In this document: positions 22,506 to 35,039 of the stretch, piece after piece
How the letters are laid out: every line of letters starts with the position of its first letter
How positions within the stretch are numbered: the stretch's first letter is position 1
Assembly: GCF_014805625.2 (NCBI RefSeq)
Contig: NW_023998422.1
Coordinates: 2,459,796-2,523,795, forward strand
Length of the DNA stretch: 64,000 nt
Origin: Glossina fuscipes
Lineage: Eukaryota > Arthropoda > Insecta > Diptera > Glossinidae
Direction of reading: 5' to 3'
Translations under genes and position numbers: made by a program
The notes under the pieces: generated by a model
What the model saw: the letters and a program-made list of their open reading frames with translations, nothing else
Told to the model about the DNA's origin: nothing
The model's database searches: none

Positions 22506-24393
22506 GACAAGAAAAGATTCTAGCAAAAGGAAACATTTTTTAAATCTTTATAATTGAATTTAATTAATGCTCGAAGACACTTAACGTGAACATGCTGGTA
22601 ACATATTAAAAAGATACCTGTTACCAAATAAACCCTTTCGACATAAATAGTCATATCAATGTAAAGATTGTTCAAGGGAATCCATCGGTTGATGAGTTGC
22701 AAAGTGAAAATCTCCGTTTTTTCTTTCTTACAGACTTTGGTCGATAACAAAATTACAAAAAACAGTTACATTTAATGATGATTATGTGAGAGAAAAATGG
22801 CTGGAAAATAATAATAAAAACGGAATTGAAATGCATGACTACTTACATATATATGCACGATAAAAGGCTTTAAGGTCGTGCTGAGCTGGCCAGACACCAG
22901 CCCAGACAAGAGAAACTTTTTGTAATTACAAGTCTCTCTTCCTTTTGTTTTTCAAATGGTAAGTGTTGTAAAAAACATTAACATTCCTATGTAAAAAATC
23001 GATACGCGCAAGCGTTTCGTACGAGTGGTATTCATGGTTAACAACCACTTGAAATGCATCCAAATGAATCCACCTTGATTGGCATTTAGAATAAAAAATA
23101 AAAACGTTATAGTCTATCAATGAAATGGTCTACCAGGCTAATGGAATACTTCATTTATTGCTGCATCATGAATGCCAAAAATTACGTTTTTTTTTTCCAT
23201 TTGAAGTTCGACGTGCTATGGGATTGAGAAACGACTTGGCCGAAATTCGGCATATATAATTTTGTGGGCAAAGATCTTGTTATGCTTTAATTTTTTTTTT
23301 TTTTTTTGTCCCAAAGTGGCAAAGACTAGATTTTGTTAGCTTCCTTAAACCAACTTCTCGTGAAAAGTCTTTATATGCGATGGAATCCCACAGATAGTAA
23401 AAGACCTGCAACGCCATTTTGAAAATATCTCTTAATCGGATCAGAAAATGATCAGATTCCGAATCGATCGGCATAATAAAATGTGGGCATAAGCAAAAGC
23501 CTGCATGTGCGTTACATGTCTCTGTACACACTTATTATACTTTTGTAAAGGAATGAGCAAATTGATCATTTCCATTTTTGCAGAATATACGCGGAAATAT
23601 ATATCGTGCGTCGTGCGCGAACAAAGGACGCTGAAAGCAAAGGTGTTCTCAGTTTAGATAGCGCTATAGGCTTGTCCTTCGATCGTCTTTCTCCATTTTA
23701 AATGCTAAACCGCGGTCAAGAACCTTCAAGGGGAAAGGGAATTTTTACGGCCTGGAATGTGTTTATAAAAACACAAGTTACGCAAAGAGTACAGTGCTGC
23801 GGAAACTTTAGTTCAGTGCAGGTCTCGTTGCGAATTTATTAAATTATTATGCATTTATGCCTCAATTTATCGATCTATCGGGTCGTTCCGTGATAAACAA
23901 TTGCGTTTTGACTGCGAATCTATCAGACTCACCGTTAAGTTAATTTTGACGTCACGATTAAGCCATATATTTATTCTTTTTATTCTTAATTGTTGAAGTA
24001 AAAAAAAATATTTAAAGTTGAAACTTCAAATGACTCATAAAGGCCCAATGCGGCCCAACCAGGGTTAAATAAACATAGTATACTATACGGTGGTATTCGC
24101 ACTTCATGACTTAGTTGGTTAACATAACCTGAGCGCGTAGCCATTAAATGGTTAAATAAAATTACAAGCTATTTATAATAGCAGAGCGAATGACGATAAT
24201 ATTTTGCAAAAGTACGGCAATACTACGTTTGGTAATGAAGTAACGATATAATGCTTAACCATGAAAATGAAATTTAATGGCTACTGAGAAAGTAGGATTT
24301 GCCGCAATAACAAATACTCTACGGTGAACAAACTGATTGGATACAGTCCGGACGGTTGCGTTAATATAATAAAATAAGAAGAAAAAAAAAAAA
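22506..24393. other. Gene-free stretch
   Basis: AT-rich, with a T run at 23289-23308 and one mini-me-like fragment (23448-23550). The minus frame 23280-23531 overlaps that fragment. No gene is seen. Confidence 0.6.
23448..23550 (+). mobile_element. Mini-me-like repeat, subtype 1, right-end fragment
   Basis: It has GATTCCGAATCGATCGGC followed by ATAATAAAATGTGGGC, then GCGTTACATGTC and CTGTACACACTTATTATAC. It is parallel to the copy at 1010-1222. Confidence 0.6.
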
Positions 24394-25140
24394 ACAAAAT
24401 TATATTTGACTGCGACCGAATCTTTTACACCCATCACCATTACTCTAAAAAAGATTTTAAAAAAGAAAAAAAATTAAATTTCCGTGCTCTAGAACGTTGG
24501 GTGGGCGTGGCTGATTTTTTTTATTTTTGCAGAGATATACTTGAACTTTGTATTGTATGTCTGAAGCACTAGTACCTTTACCCCAACAATTAACAGATAG
24601 AAAGACAAATGGACGTACAAAGATACCCGGAAGGGTTCAGCTTTGATACTAATCAATAGTAGGTGAATCTCATAGGGTCGCTGAGGCTTCTTTGTGGATG
24701 CTACGGATTTTTACGCCGCAGGACCAGATAAAGAGCATAACTGCAAACTTTGGTCGTTTTATTCGTTGTGACTTATTATGCCGATCAAATAATCAAATTG
24801 TTTTTATTTTTGAAATAGAGAGAATTAATTGTTCAAAGTTATATTGCACTGCGCGCATATCTTTTTACCCAGATACAGGCCCAAATTTAATACCAGCCTG
24901 CGTGCAAGAACTTCCATTGTTTTTGGAAAGTTGGAAGCGTACAGCTTTCTTTCTATGTCTTAGTTGTATGTTTATAACGGATGTTATAGAGACGGACAAA
25001 CAGACGTTTAAATCTACTTAAAAGTTGATGCTATTAAGGATAATATGTATTTTATGTTGGCTCTAAAGCTTTCTTCTTGATGTTGCAAACGTTTTCACAA
25101 AACGAGTATATTCCTTATCCTTCGGCGGTGCGTATAAAAT
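24394..25140 (+). mobile_element. Mini-me-like repeat, subtype 2, composite with two right ends
   Basis: The left end is ATATTTGACTGCGACCGAAT. A first right-end-like block lies at about 24600-24735 (GGACGTACAAAG, then TCATAGGGTCGCTGAGGCTT). A second lies at about 24990-25140 (GACGGACAAACAGACG, then GATGTTGCAAACGTTTTCAC, then CGGTGCGTATAAAAT). Two copies in tandem, or one nested in the other, explain this. The 109-codon plus frame at 24692-25021 runs through the element and is not a gene. Confidence 0.68.
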
Positions 25141-25999
25141 GGGAAAAGGATTCAAGGTCTCTTCTGATTACCAACTTTCATCAAGCATGAAATGTTTTCT
25201 CCTCCTCCAGAATTTTAAACAATTTTTAGATCTTTAGAAAACCTGACAACTTTCTGGTAGGGTGCTATTCTAGTTGTTGTAGGTGCTATTCTAATTGTTT
25301 TTATTTTAAAGAGTTTTTAAAGTTAGTAAGGTAGTGAATGAGCGAAATTAACCAAAAAAAAAAAAAAAAAATGAAATGAAATCGAATATCAGAGTAAAGA
25401 AAATTCTATAGGATTAGCTTCTTCTTCGCTTATATTTCATTTGTAACATAAAATTAAGTTCAATTAGGTTTCACTTTTTAATTTTAATACCTTTGACGCA
25501 CTTACGCCTACAAAGGCGGGCTTATGAGTCTTATTCAAAAACATTGCAAGAAAAGTTAGTATCATTACTTCTTGAATGAATAAATTTATGCTTTTCTTAG
25601 CTGCTGACAAAAAATATTTCAAACAATTTGTTGTATTGTTGTTGGTACCGCCCATATCATACAATAATTTTCGCTGTAAATTACCTAAAATTAGACAGGC
25701 TAGATATGGAGGCTTACTATTCATGATAATCTGATGTAATCCAAATTTAAGGGAATATATTTGTTGTGGGTCTACTTTTATCATAAATTATGAAAATTAA
25801 GAAAGTTAAATATTATATCCGCAACCGGAGCCATTGTACTCATCAACGTTATCTTAAAAAAAAAAAAAACAAAGAAAAAAGTAAAAGAAGTAAACTTTCA
25901 TACTCTGTAATAGATGGTGTAGGTGTTGTACTTTATGAGCAGCAAGCAGGAGACCTGGAGAGCAAAAGTGTCCAGTTTTCCTTACATAAACATGTGGAC

Positions 26000-26265
26000 G
26001 TTGTCGGCACTTTCTTTACCTCGTTTGGGTCATTTTCGAATTCTTTTGCAAATTCGGAGGCGAAAGCTTCATTTTTGCGAACACTACAATGTTTACCGTA
26101 GATACTGCTACGCAGTTGGGCAGATGGACAGGGCAACATATGGACATGTTTAGGTTCTTCTGAATTTAAAACTGGCGAAGAATTTTTATACTTCTGAAGC
26201 TTTCTTCTCCCTGTTATGAAGATACTCACATAGATGAAATTTTAATACACCATACCACTAGGAAA
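26000..26265 (+). mobile_element. Mini-me-like repeat, subtype 2, fragment
   Basis: It carries CTTCATTTTTGCGAAC, AGATGGACAGGGCAAC, GACATGTTTAGGTTC and CTTCTGAAGCTTTCTTCTCC, aligning with the middle and right parts of neighbouring copies. The frames crossing it are not genes. Confidence 0.55.
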
Positions 26266-26379
26266 GTGTGGTTAATTTTTCCCGCTTTTGTATGAGTGCG
26301 ACAGCATCATCCACAGAATATTCAAATTCTTTTAGGTTTACTTGCTGTAGTCTATGAGTAACGAACAAAAAACCAATTC

Positions 26380-26670
26380 TTTATTCTTTTCGAAAAACAA
26401 AGGTGTACGCATAGTCCGAGGTAACGTAAGTGTGTCTGTCGACCCAATTTCGGCTTATTTTCAATATCAATATGCGTGCAAGAACTTTCAAGTTTTTGCC
26501 AAACTTGAAGTCGGTAGCTTCATTTTTTCTGCCAGAAGGCCGCCAGACCGTCGGATCCAGAATTCAGGAACATGTATATTTTACGGGGTCTCTGAAACTT
26601 CCTTCTGGGTGTTGTAAACGTTTTGACAAACTAAGTGTAGCCCTCATAAAAATTAGACTCCGTCTACTTC
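26380..26670 (+). mobile_element. Mini-me-like repeat, subtype 2, fragment
   Basis: The blocks GCCGCCAGACCGTCGGATC, AACATGTATATTTTACGG, GGGTCTCTGAAACTTCCTTC and TGGGTGTTGTAAACGTTTTG match the right end of 24394-25140 and 4195-4860. It is in the same direction as its two neighbours. Confidence 0.68.
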
Positions 26671-27907
26671 GACTTTGCCCACTTTATGCCGACTTCTTTT
26701 CATGATAAACGGTCCAAATTTATATCCCGTATAGTCATATAAATACTTACTATTTGTAAGAACTTTTACTTGGGAGGCATTCCAAAAAAAGGTAACCAAA
26801 GCGATCCGAATTCAGCAAAATAAATTTATCCGGATTTCTTTTCATCATAAAACTACTAAAAATGACTCTTTACGTACGTGGCGTCCAAAGGTGATCTTAC
26901 TGCATTTTCCATAGAGCTTTTACTTAAGCCAAAACGGATTAGACTTGTCTGGAAAATCACGACTTAACTATTGGACAGACATAGAAATGACAAGCCTAGA
27001 GACGAGCAAAAAATTATTTGCAATCGCTAAAAAGAGCCGTCTCAAGTTGCCTGGATGTGAGTGGTCTGAAGAGTGAAGTACACGTACAGTGTGATATACT
27101 TATGCGAAATCTCTTCGTCGTATATATTTCTTATATTGTTGTATCAAGCTGTTGTTATTATTATTGTTTTGTTAACTTTTTTAACTGGCAGCCACTCAAG
27201 TGAGTTCGTCGTTATTGCTATAATGTGTGTGTATGTCACTATACTAGAAGAAAAATTAACTCAAGCAAATTAAATTAAAGCTCTTGCATCATCATTGTTA
27301 GCATGCGTTTAATGTTATAAAACTGTTATTGTTTGTATATTGTATGTTTATATGCTTATAGCTGTAGGTGCATGTGCGCGCGTGTGTCTGTATTCATGTT
27401 TTCATTTTGTATTGTTGCTTTTTATTACCTATTGTTATTGTTATTGTTTTTTTCGTGATTTTTTCTTCTCGTTTTTGGAAGCTTACAACCTTGCTGCAGT
27501 CACTCGCTGCTGCATATTCAAGTTCAAGGTCAGTGGTCACGAATAACTACGCAATAGCTTTGTTTATAGAGAGTTCGGTGCGGAAAAAGCTTACTGCTAC
27601 GTATAAAATAAAACAAATATTTCAATATTCAAAAATATGCGAGATTTTTTATTCATCGCTATAACGGTTCTTCCGATAATAAGCGAAATATGCGCAAAGC
27701 GAGCTGCGTTCAAAATAAATGCTTTGTTTTGTCATCGTCATAATTAATGCGGGGTTTAATTTAAAATTAAGACACCACACCACTCAATTTTAATATTTTC
27801 TATATGCAAAGATTATTGTGTTCAGAGACTATTGCAAATATTATATGACGTACGCAAGCCGTGTACGACTTAGCACTATATTCTTATACCTTACAATGCT
27901 TGTAGTA
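26671..27907. other. Gene-free stretch
   Basis: AT-rich, with T-rich tracts near 27410-27475. The several 60-100 codon frames are Val/Phe/Tyr-rich and overlap on the same strand, as expected of chance. No gene is seen. Confidence 0.55.
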
Positions 27908-28205
27908 TGAGAGTATATCAAGTTTTTATGCGGATATTTGCAAGATCCAGAAGGGCTCGAGATATCCTAGTCTTTCATTGTATTCAAGTCTGTCCCTTCG
28001 TCTGTCTTGTTTTCTTGCGTTGTGACTACACGCCGCAATTTTTAAGATATTTCGATAAAGTTTGGTATGAAAATGTTTGTAATCGGACCATTGTTTCGAA
28101 CACTTCCCCTATAACGTCTTAATTCGAAAGTTCGTTAGATGAATCACTGTAGAGTGATGCAGAGTGTCTAATGGGCGTGACCCACCACAGTGTTCTTGTT
28201 TTCTC
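27908..28205 (-). mobile_element. Mini-me-like repeat, subtype 1
   Basis: It has GAGTATATCAAGTTTTTATG, GATCCAGAAGGGCTCGAGAT, GTCTGTCCCTTCGTCTGTC, CGCAATTTTTAAGATATTTC, CACTTCCCCTATAACGTCTT and GCGTGACCCACCACAGTG. It is one of the best subtype 1 copies. Confidence 0.75.
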
Positions 28206-28879
28206 TTATTTAAGAAAGATTTTACATAAATTGCTCGACTGAGTGTTTCTTAATGTTCCCGTGAACCGTTCATTTCCGTTGTGGAAAACCTTTATACAAT
28301 TATCTGTCATAGACTTTTACTGTTGCGATAATTTTACTTGATTTTTTGCGTTACACTCACTTTCATATGGAACTTGTTCAACGGGTGTAAATGAAGGAAT
28401 GAAAGACATTGTCCCCCATTCGCTTTTACGTTTTCCAACTTTCTGGTCGAATACAAATTCTGTGAGCAGAAGAACGCCGGCTTTTTGAGGCTACCCATGA
28501 AAGGATTCAATTGTCGTTATGAGAAGGAGAAGCGTCTATTTAATGCAATATTTTGAAACGGAGTGTAGCATTTTCGAGTTATATGCTTTACTTTCTGGGT
28601 TTTAAAATAATAAGAAATCAAGCGTTGTCATGCCGATGATTAAGCGGATAAACAATGACTTATTTCGGACCTACTAAAAACCATTATAGACCACCATAGA
28701 AACCACGCAACTTTCGAATAGCGACTCCTAGACTAGTCGGCGTCGAAAGTCGCAATTCGAAAAAGTTATCGCCAACTGCTGTGGCTCAACTCAATGTCAT
28801 TATTAAGTTTTATATAAAACAAACTTTGACAATATAAAAAAAGCATTCAAGCTGTTTACAACCTATGTCTAACAGTCTG
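28206..28879. other. Unassigned stretch
   Basis: Moderate GC for the window, no tandem repeat, no long frame. No match to the repeat families listed here. Confidence 0.5.
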
Positions 28880-29350
28880 CCCGGCTTTCATCTATCGTTG
28901 AAACGCACACAACCGTGACAACGTGGCACATACATTCTTACAAACACGCCTATTGTCACGCACACAGCGACAGCTTCTCCTAAGCCCACACACTACGTTT
29001 GCCGCAACAATCGCAACTGCGCCCGGAACTCGATTAGCAACCACAACTGCATATTCATATATTCCAAGGAACGCCATTAAAAGTCAACACGCCCGCGTTA
29101 TCACTATGCCTGTCGACACCCTGGCTCTCAGCGATAGACGGCAAATATATCCATAACAACGGCAAAAGGCATGACCATAATCATGCCGATGTTTAACATC
29201 CGCTTACAACAAACAGACCGAAAAGGACACAACCGGAAACAGGTCATCTTTACGGATTTCGCCCGTACCACACTTACGCTTATAGACGCACCCGACCGGA
29301 AACCGCCCATAACCATACATAGGTGAAAATCCGGTGCTTATTATCACGCT
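28880..29350 (+). other. GC-raised, C-rich island with open frames
   Basis: Sample 60-bp rows have about half G+C and nearly twice as many C as G on plus, against a surrounding sequence of roughly one third G+C. Plus is open at 28923-29156 (77 codons, Thr/Ala/Arg-rich) and then in another frame at about 29129-29323. Minus is open over much of the same DNA. I see no domain. It may be a worn retroelement or gene piece, or a regulatory island. Confidence 0.25.
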
Positions 29351-31116
29351 TCATCCCTGCATAGGTCTGGAATCGGTTGCAAATATTTGCACCGCGAAAA
29401 TTGATATTGTTTTGCGCCGCATGCGTAATAAGCCGGTCTTATAACCTATATGATGCATTGACCAATAAATTGTTAGCAAAAGCCTTTGAAAACGATCGAA
29501 AAGATCATTGTAAGCATGACGCCAAATAAAGTAAACACTCTTTTAACTTTAATCGGTTTAGCATTCTAAGCCGGTTGGCGGTTCGCCCCACTAGCATAAC
29601 TTTTAATTGCGTATTTAAGCGAATGACCCAAAGTCTTGAATCTAAACAAGTTAAAAGTGTATTATTAATGCCCTTAAGGCATTCGAAAATATTGCAAACG
29701 ATAGTTATAAGAAAGCGTGTAGCATAAACATGCAAACGACTACATCCCATTAAACAACGATTATCATAAGCAAACGGAAAGCAAGAATATTAAACTATAC
29801 CCTTGAACTACAAAGTCAACGAGGTACGAGATTCATATAAAGTCATTGAATAAAAATCACTTAAGCTAGATAAATATGTATTTAATTCTTTGAATTCCAT
29901 CTGGATAATTATGATTTTGCTAACAAGAAGAAGACAGAAAGAACCGGTCTGCATGAAAGAGTGCTTTGCAACAATGTTGCAAGAGTTGTACTCTTCGCAT
30001 TTGAAAAACGATCTCTTATCTGTAAGCAATTTTCTGTATAAGAAAACGTAATAATAAAAAAAAAAAAACAAAAATGAACAAAATAAACTAGTGCTGCGTA
30101 ATGGTTATAATAAAGGCACTATTAAATGCCTAAATTATTGGTATTGAATCAGTTCAATCGTTTCTCTACAGGCATACATACATATACATGCATATATCGT
30201 TCATTCAATTTTGTAATTATTTAGTCGCATGTTGAAGAACTAATCAGATTTGAATTGTAGAAATGTTTGTATATAAAATATATATCAGCTGCATTATGTA
30301 CATATGTATGTTGACACACAGTCATATAAATGTGTGTGTGTAAATATATTCGCATTACAGACTCGCTTCGATTCTGACATAATGGCAACATAAATGCTTG
30401 TCAATGCAAGTTGTTTATTATCGGTTGATGGGTTAAGTGATTCCCGGCAATGGCAATAATATTCCAAGCAATTAATTGAAATTGAAAAACAAAAGAAATA
30501 GAACCACTATTAAGAGATGCCTATCCGAAAGACACTGTGCGAGCCCTTTTGCCCAACTTTCAATAAAAGAATGTTATACATATCTATATATATATACATA
30601 TCTATATATATGAATATATCATAAGAATAAGAATTTTATGTAATATATAAATGGCACCTGTGTGTTAACAAATGATTGCTTAGTTAACTAGATTAAACCA
30701 AGCAGCCAACCATGGTACCAAACCATCATCATCATCATCATCATCATTCAATACTACGAATAGATTATTTTGTATGCGTGCTTAAAAGCAATATATAGTT
30801 AGAAATGCTATTATAGATTGAAACGCATTTGTATGCGTCGGAATTATATCGGAATAGTACATTAAAGGGTTTGTCTTATTATTGCTTTTGTAAAATTTGA
30901 AATTATTATTAAAAGATTAATTTATAAGATTTTTTACATATGTGTTTTTTGATAAATGTTCTTTTGCGTCTTCTTGGGTGGTTTGGAAGAACATGAAATC
31001 AATCTACGATGATGCATCGCTAAACCGGGCTTTCATTTCCATTATTTATAAGTAAGACGGAAATTGAATAAAAATTACTTTACGATAGAAGTACTCAAGG
31101 GAAATCAATTCAGTTT
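29351..31116. other. Gene-free stretch
   Basis: It holds TA/TACA tracts (30180-30205, 30583-30620), a (CAT)8 run (30724-30747) and an A run near 30055-30068. The minus frames at 29505-29750 and 29808-30071 have no known motif. Confidence 0.55.
30724..30747. repeat. Perfect (CAT)8 microsatellite
   Basis: Eight perfect CAT triplets in ordinary AT-rich flanks. Confidence 0.95.
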
Positions 31117-31235
31117 TATGAAAGAGAAAGAGAGGGAGAGAAAGATATGGCATTCAGTTAAGACCGATTTTAGAGAAAGAGAAAGAGAGAGAGAAAGAGA
31201 GAGAAAGATGTTACATTCAGTTAAGGCCGATTTTA
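31117..31235. repeat. 63-bp tandem duplication with (GA)n spacer
   Basis: The segment 31136-31172 recurs at 31199-31235 with three mismatches, separated by a GAAAGA/GA tract. The overlapping open frame (31064-31330, plus) contains both copies in the same frame because the period is 63. This explains the repeated HSVK-DF phrase in its translation without implying a gene. Confidence 0.85.
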
Positions 31236-31585
31236 TTAATGAGCACTATAAGTTTATTTATGATACTTGGACGAGGAGTGCAGATCAACTTACTCTATAT
31301 GGATGCATTATCGCAATTCATCTATTGTAAGGTTTTCATATCACTGTTTCATACGATTTTGCACCATTTCTTAGGTAATTACACAAACTAAGCAAAAATT
31401 TACATTCTCTGTCTCATTGGTATGCGATTGGGTAGATGTGGGCAAATTTTCGGTTCTTTGAAAATTGAAACAGAAATTTGATTATTTATCTTTTTTAAGC
31501 CGACGGACGGACATACAGGCAAATAAAGTCTTAGTCGGAAGTTATGCATTAATAAAATCGCAGTTTGAAATAGTGGTTTTTTTAG

Positions 31586-31782
31586 GACCAATTACTCAGA
31601 TGATGTTTCCTATACCCATAACATGGGGACAGTCAGGATGAAGTGAAGAAAGGAAAGCGAGGTGCTCGCAGTCTAGGGAGAGTGCAGCTAATCGGCAAGT
31701 GTTACATCTAAACCGACTGACCTTCACCATTGCTGCCGACTTGGCAGTCGTGATACCTACCTATTCGACTACTCTTACGGAT
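31586..31782 (-). mobile_element. tRNA-derived SINE-A, copy 2
   Basis: It pairs with 49655-49920. Shared in plus order are ACCAATTACTCA, GACAGTCAGGATGAAGTGAA, a purine tract, GCTAATCGGCAAGT, ACCGACTGA and GACTTGGCAGTCGTGATACC. On minus the head carries TAGTCGAATAGG (31760-31771), an exact fit to the pol III box A consensus. About 195 bp, non-coding. Confidence 0.68.
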
Positions 31783-32934
31783 CCATGGATCTTTCGATTA
31801 CTTCTGCCGACTTTCAAACTAATTCTAGCGAGAGCTACGTCTGGAGTTAACAATTAAGACCAATGTTTGGCTTCTACGATGCAAGTTTCTATGCATTACT
31901 AACATTTGACAAATCTAACGCATTCACTACCGACATGTATGGAAATATTATCCATCTAAAGTATAGGTGCGGTTACCTTACCTTATACAGATCATGTATG
32001 TAAACTTTAGAGTAACTGTCAAAGGTTTCCTTATACAGTGTTTTGATTTTGTATTTATAGTGGTATTGGTGTGAAATACTTTTAAAATATATATGTAATA
32101 CTATACGATATTTTATTTTCTGCCAGTGTTTTGAAAACGCTTTGGTACAATGTTACTTTTCATTATTTATTCGGAACGCGTAGTGAATATTATAATGCCT
32201 CACTGTATGCGTTTACATATAAGAGGCACTTAGATGTAGACACTAAGCGGCGAAATTGTTTTTAAAAGCCTTTGCTGCATAAAGGGTACGAAGAAAATAT
32301 CAGTGAATTAAGGCGAATTTTACTCGCACTACTGCTGCTAACAGTTTAGTAATTGTATTCAATAGCATTGAAACACTTTTGATTATGTTAAGTTTCGTGG
32401 GAACTCTTTCTGGTTGACCAGCGAAGAGCGTGCATCAAATTTTTTGAAAGGTTTCTAAGGTATATGGATATGTAAGGTTGAAGGTAAAGGTAACGGTCTT
32501 GATAAGACTTAATAACAAAATCAATCAATCAACCATGATTATCTATTCGAGAATTGGTTTAAGTCAGGATTTCGGCCTACGTATGTTAACGGTAACTTAA
32601 TTTTCAGTGTTTGCGGTTATGTTAAAGCAACACTTAGCCTGTGACGGTTGACTTAAGAAAACGTAATACATTTAGTGACGCGATGAACGGTTTAACTTCT
32701 ATAAGGAGCGACATACAATACAAGGTGAGATTTAAATCCGCGTTATTCCTCTCTTTTTCACATTAACAATAAAATCTAAAATAATTTAAATAATATATGA
32801 AGAAACTACGTTTTAAGGAATACGTTATTATAAATAAAACAAATTCGTTTAGGAAAGAGAAAAACTTCATTTTTTTCAATTCGAGGTTTATGCCCTTCGA
32901 TACCCTGTATAAAACACACTATACGATTATAAGT
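31783..32934. other. Gene-free stretch
   Basis: AT-rich single-copy-like sequence with no repeat family match and no frame above chance. A GACGG patch at about 31500-31515 just upstream may be a lone (GACR) relic. Confidence 0.55.
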
Positions 32935-33260
32935 GGGTTCGTGCAACATCAGAAGAACATGGGATAGATCTACATGGATAGAACATGGAACCGATCGATT
33001 CAAAAAGGGATCCTGGGTCCTGGGTTTGAGCTTGTTTGCCAGTCTGTCTGTCAGCTGGGCTCTCCGCCATATTTTCTTGTGTTCAACCTACTTGTCGCAT
33101 TCTTCGAGATATTTTAATGCAATTTGGTATACGGACGCGCTTTGACCTAAGGACGAAAGACATGAAAATTGTCTCGGATGGGATAATCTTTTCGAGCCCA
33201 TCCCCATGTGACCTCTCTTTTTTGATCTTTTAACTGTGGCGTCTTGTAGGGCATTTGACG
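32935..33260 (-). mobile_element. Mini-me-like repeat, subtype 1
   Basis: It has CATCAGAAGAACATGGGATAG, GAACCGATCGATTC, GCCAGTCTGTCTGTCAGC, TCTTGTGTTCAACCTACTTG, TTCGAGATATTTTAATGCAA and GACCTAAGGACGAAAGACAT. The plus frames 32933-33145 and 33036-33233 lie inside it and are not genes. Confidence 0.7.
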
Positions 33261-34627
33261 ATAGTTGGTGCCGCGTATAGCTTTTTAATCATTTATTTTT
33301 GATGAGCCAATGTGTGGAATATAAATTTACATAACATAGCAATTTAAAGGAACAAGTTGAAAGTCATTAAACTGCAGCTATCTGCGGAATAAATTAAATA
33401 TCTTTTTTTTTCTCAATTATCTCATTTTTCATTAACATAACGTTACAACGATGATTTTAATTAATTTATTATAATTTATGTATCAGCATAGCAAACATTC
33501 ATGTCATTGTTTATCTGTAACGCCTACTTTTTTTTTAGAAATCTTTGTATCTCAATTAAAAAATTGATTAGTTTTTCGTAAAATTTCCTTATTTTCTTAT
33601 TTTAATTACTTGATTGATTACATGATTCCATAAACTGATGGATCGACAAAGTACACTAAGTTTGTTTTCCTGCTTGTAACACCTACAAGTAAGCATTAGC
33701 TGATCAAAGCAAAGGGTAAAATGATTTTGTGTTATTCGTCCGTCCGCCCGATGATGATTATAAAAATTGAAAGACAAAAATTTGAGCTTATTACCCTTAA
33801 ACAAGTTTAAAAATAGACATGGGCTATCTGCAATCGCGCCTAGAATTAACAAAGTAATCTGAAGTTTGCGGCAAATAATTACAACAATTACTATCGAGAT
33901 GTACAACATCAATGCAGGAAAAAGACGCGCATCGCCTACAGAAAACTGCGCAATAGGTTAAAAAGGACTAATCTTTGATCTGCAAAAAAACGTGGCCTTG
34001 AAACTTCAAGCAAATATATCCTAAAGTAAAAAGAGCGGTGGAGGAAGATCTGACAGGGCAGCAGTAAACACAATACAATATTTTATAATCTTTATGTAGT
34101 GGCTGGTGTTGGTGAAAACACGGCACTAACACATAATTTCACGATTTTGTTTTTTTTTTTTTTGAAAAATATTTAATTGTTTATTTATTTCTATCTAATA
34201 AGAATGTAATTAATTTGACCATGAGCTAATATCACTCAAAATTAGGCAATAGAAGTATCATGAATTGAGTCGTCTGAGATCCTGAATCCCTTCATTCACT
34301 TATTGTCTCTCTCAGTCGCAACATTGCCACTTTATCTCTTTGCCCATCCGATCCTTCATCCTTGGTTCTCTGTATTTGCCCGTCGCTTTCTCTCTTCGTA
34401 CCGCCTATTTGTCAATTGTCGCTTGTGCCCTTTCGTCCTTAAATCCTCCTAATCGCCTAACCATTTTCATTCGCTCGTCCATAAGAACGTGTAATCAACT
34501 TTTCGTTGGTGGGACTTCCAAAGTCGGCAGATTATCACTGGAAACGAAGAATGTGGACATATTTCTGAAGGAAAACATTAGGTGAAAAACGACAACACCC
34601 TCCAAAGAAACCAAGATATCAACAAAC
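33261..34627. other. Gene-free stretch
   Basis: AT-rich to 34250, with T runs (33403-33412, 34148-34163). 34267-34600 is pyrimidine-rich and carries an 81-codon plus frame (34340-34585) with no recognised motif. Confidence 0.5.
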
Positions 34628-34993
34628 AAGTGAAAACACTATGGTGGGCCGCGGTCCAACATTGTATATCGTACACAATTACACAATTTTTCATATAATG
34701 ACAATTTACAGTTATTCATATAATGACTTTTCAAAATAAGTTATATGAGAAGTGATCCAAAAAGTGATCCAATCTAACCATTTTCAGTAGGGTTTGTGCT
34801 TGGTCCAAAATTTCTTAGCCTACCAAATGTCAACAAAACATCTCAAAAGTTGTAGGCCTGTAGGTTAAACGGACAGATAGACCGAGAAGTTAAATCGGGG
34901 CAAGCAGTAAGCACAGTAGATTGCTTTAATTGAAGGAGGGTCTATCACAAGTTCTTCTGAGTATTGCATGCGTCCGCACTAACTTGGTATAGC
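34628..34993 (+). mobile_element. Mini-me-like repeat, subtype 1
   Basis: The left part is ACACTATGGTGGGCCGCGGT. Then come AGTGATCCAAAAAGTGATCC (a small internal repeat), TGTAGGCCTGTAGGTTAAAC, GGACAGATAGACCG and GGGTCTATCACAAGTTCTTC, then the TATTGCATGCGTCCGCACTA end. Confidence 0.72.
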
Positions 34994-35039
34994 TTTGTTT
35001 CACGAGTGATGTGGAGTAAAAAACATATTCTTCAATGTA

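Noticed and set aside
24692..25021. 109-codon plus frame
   Set aside because: It lies inside a mini-me-like repeat that has sister copies without this frame.
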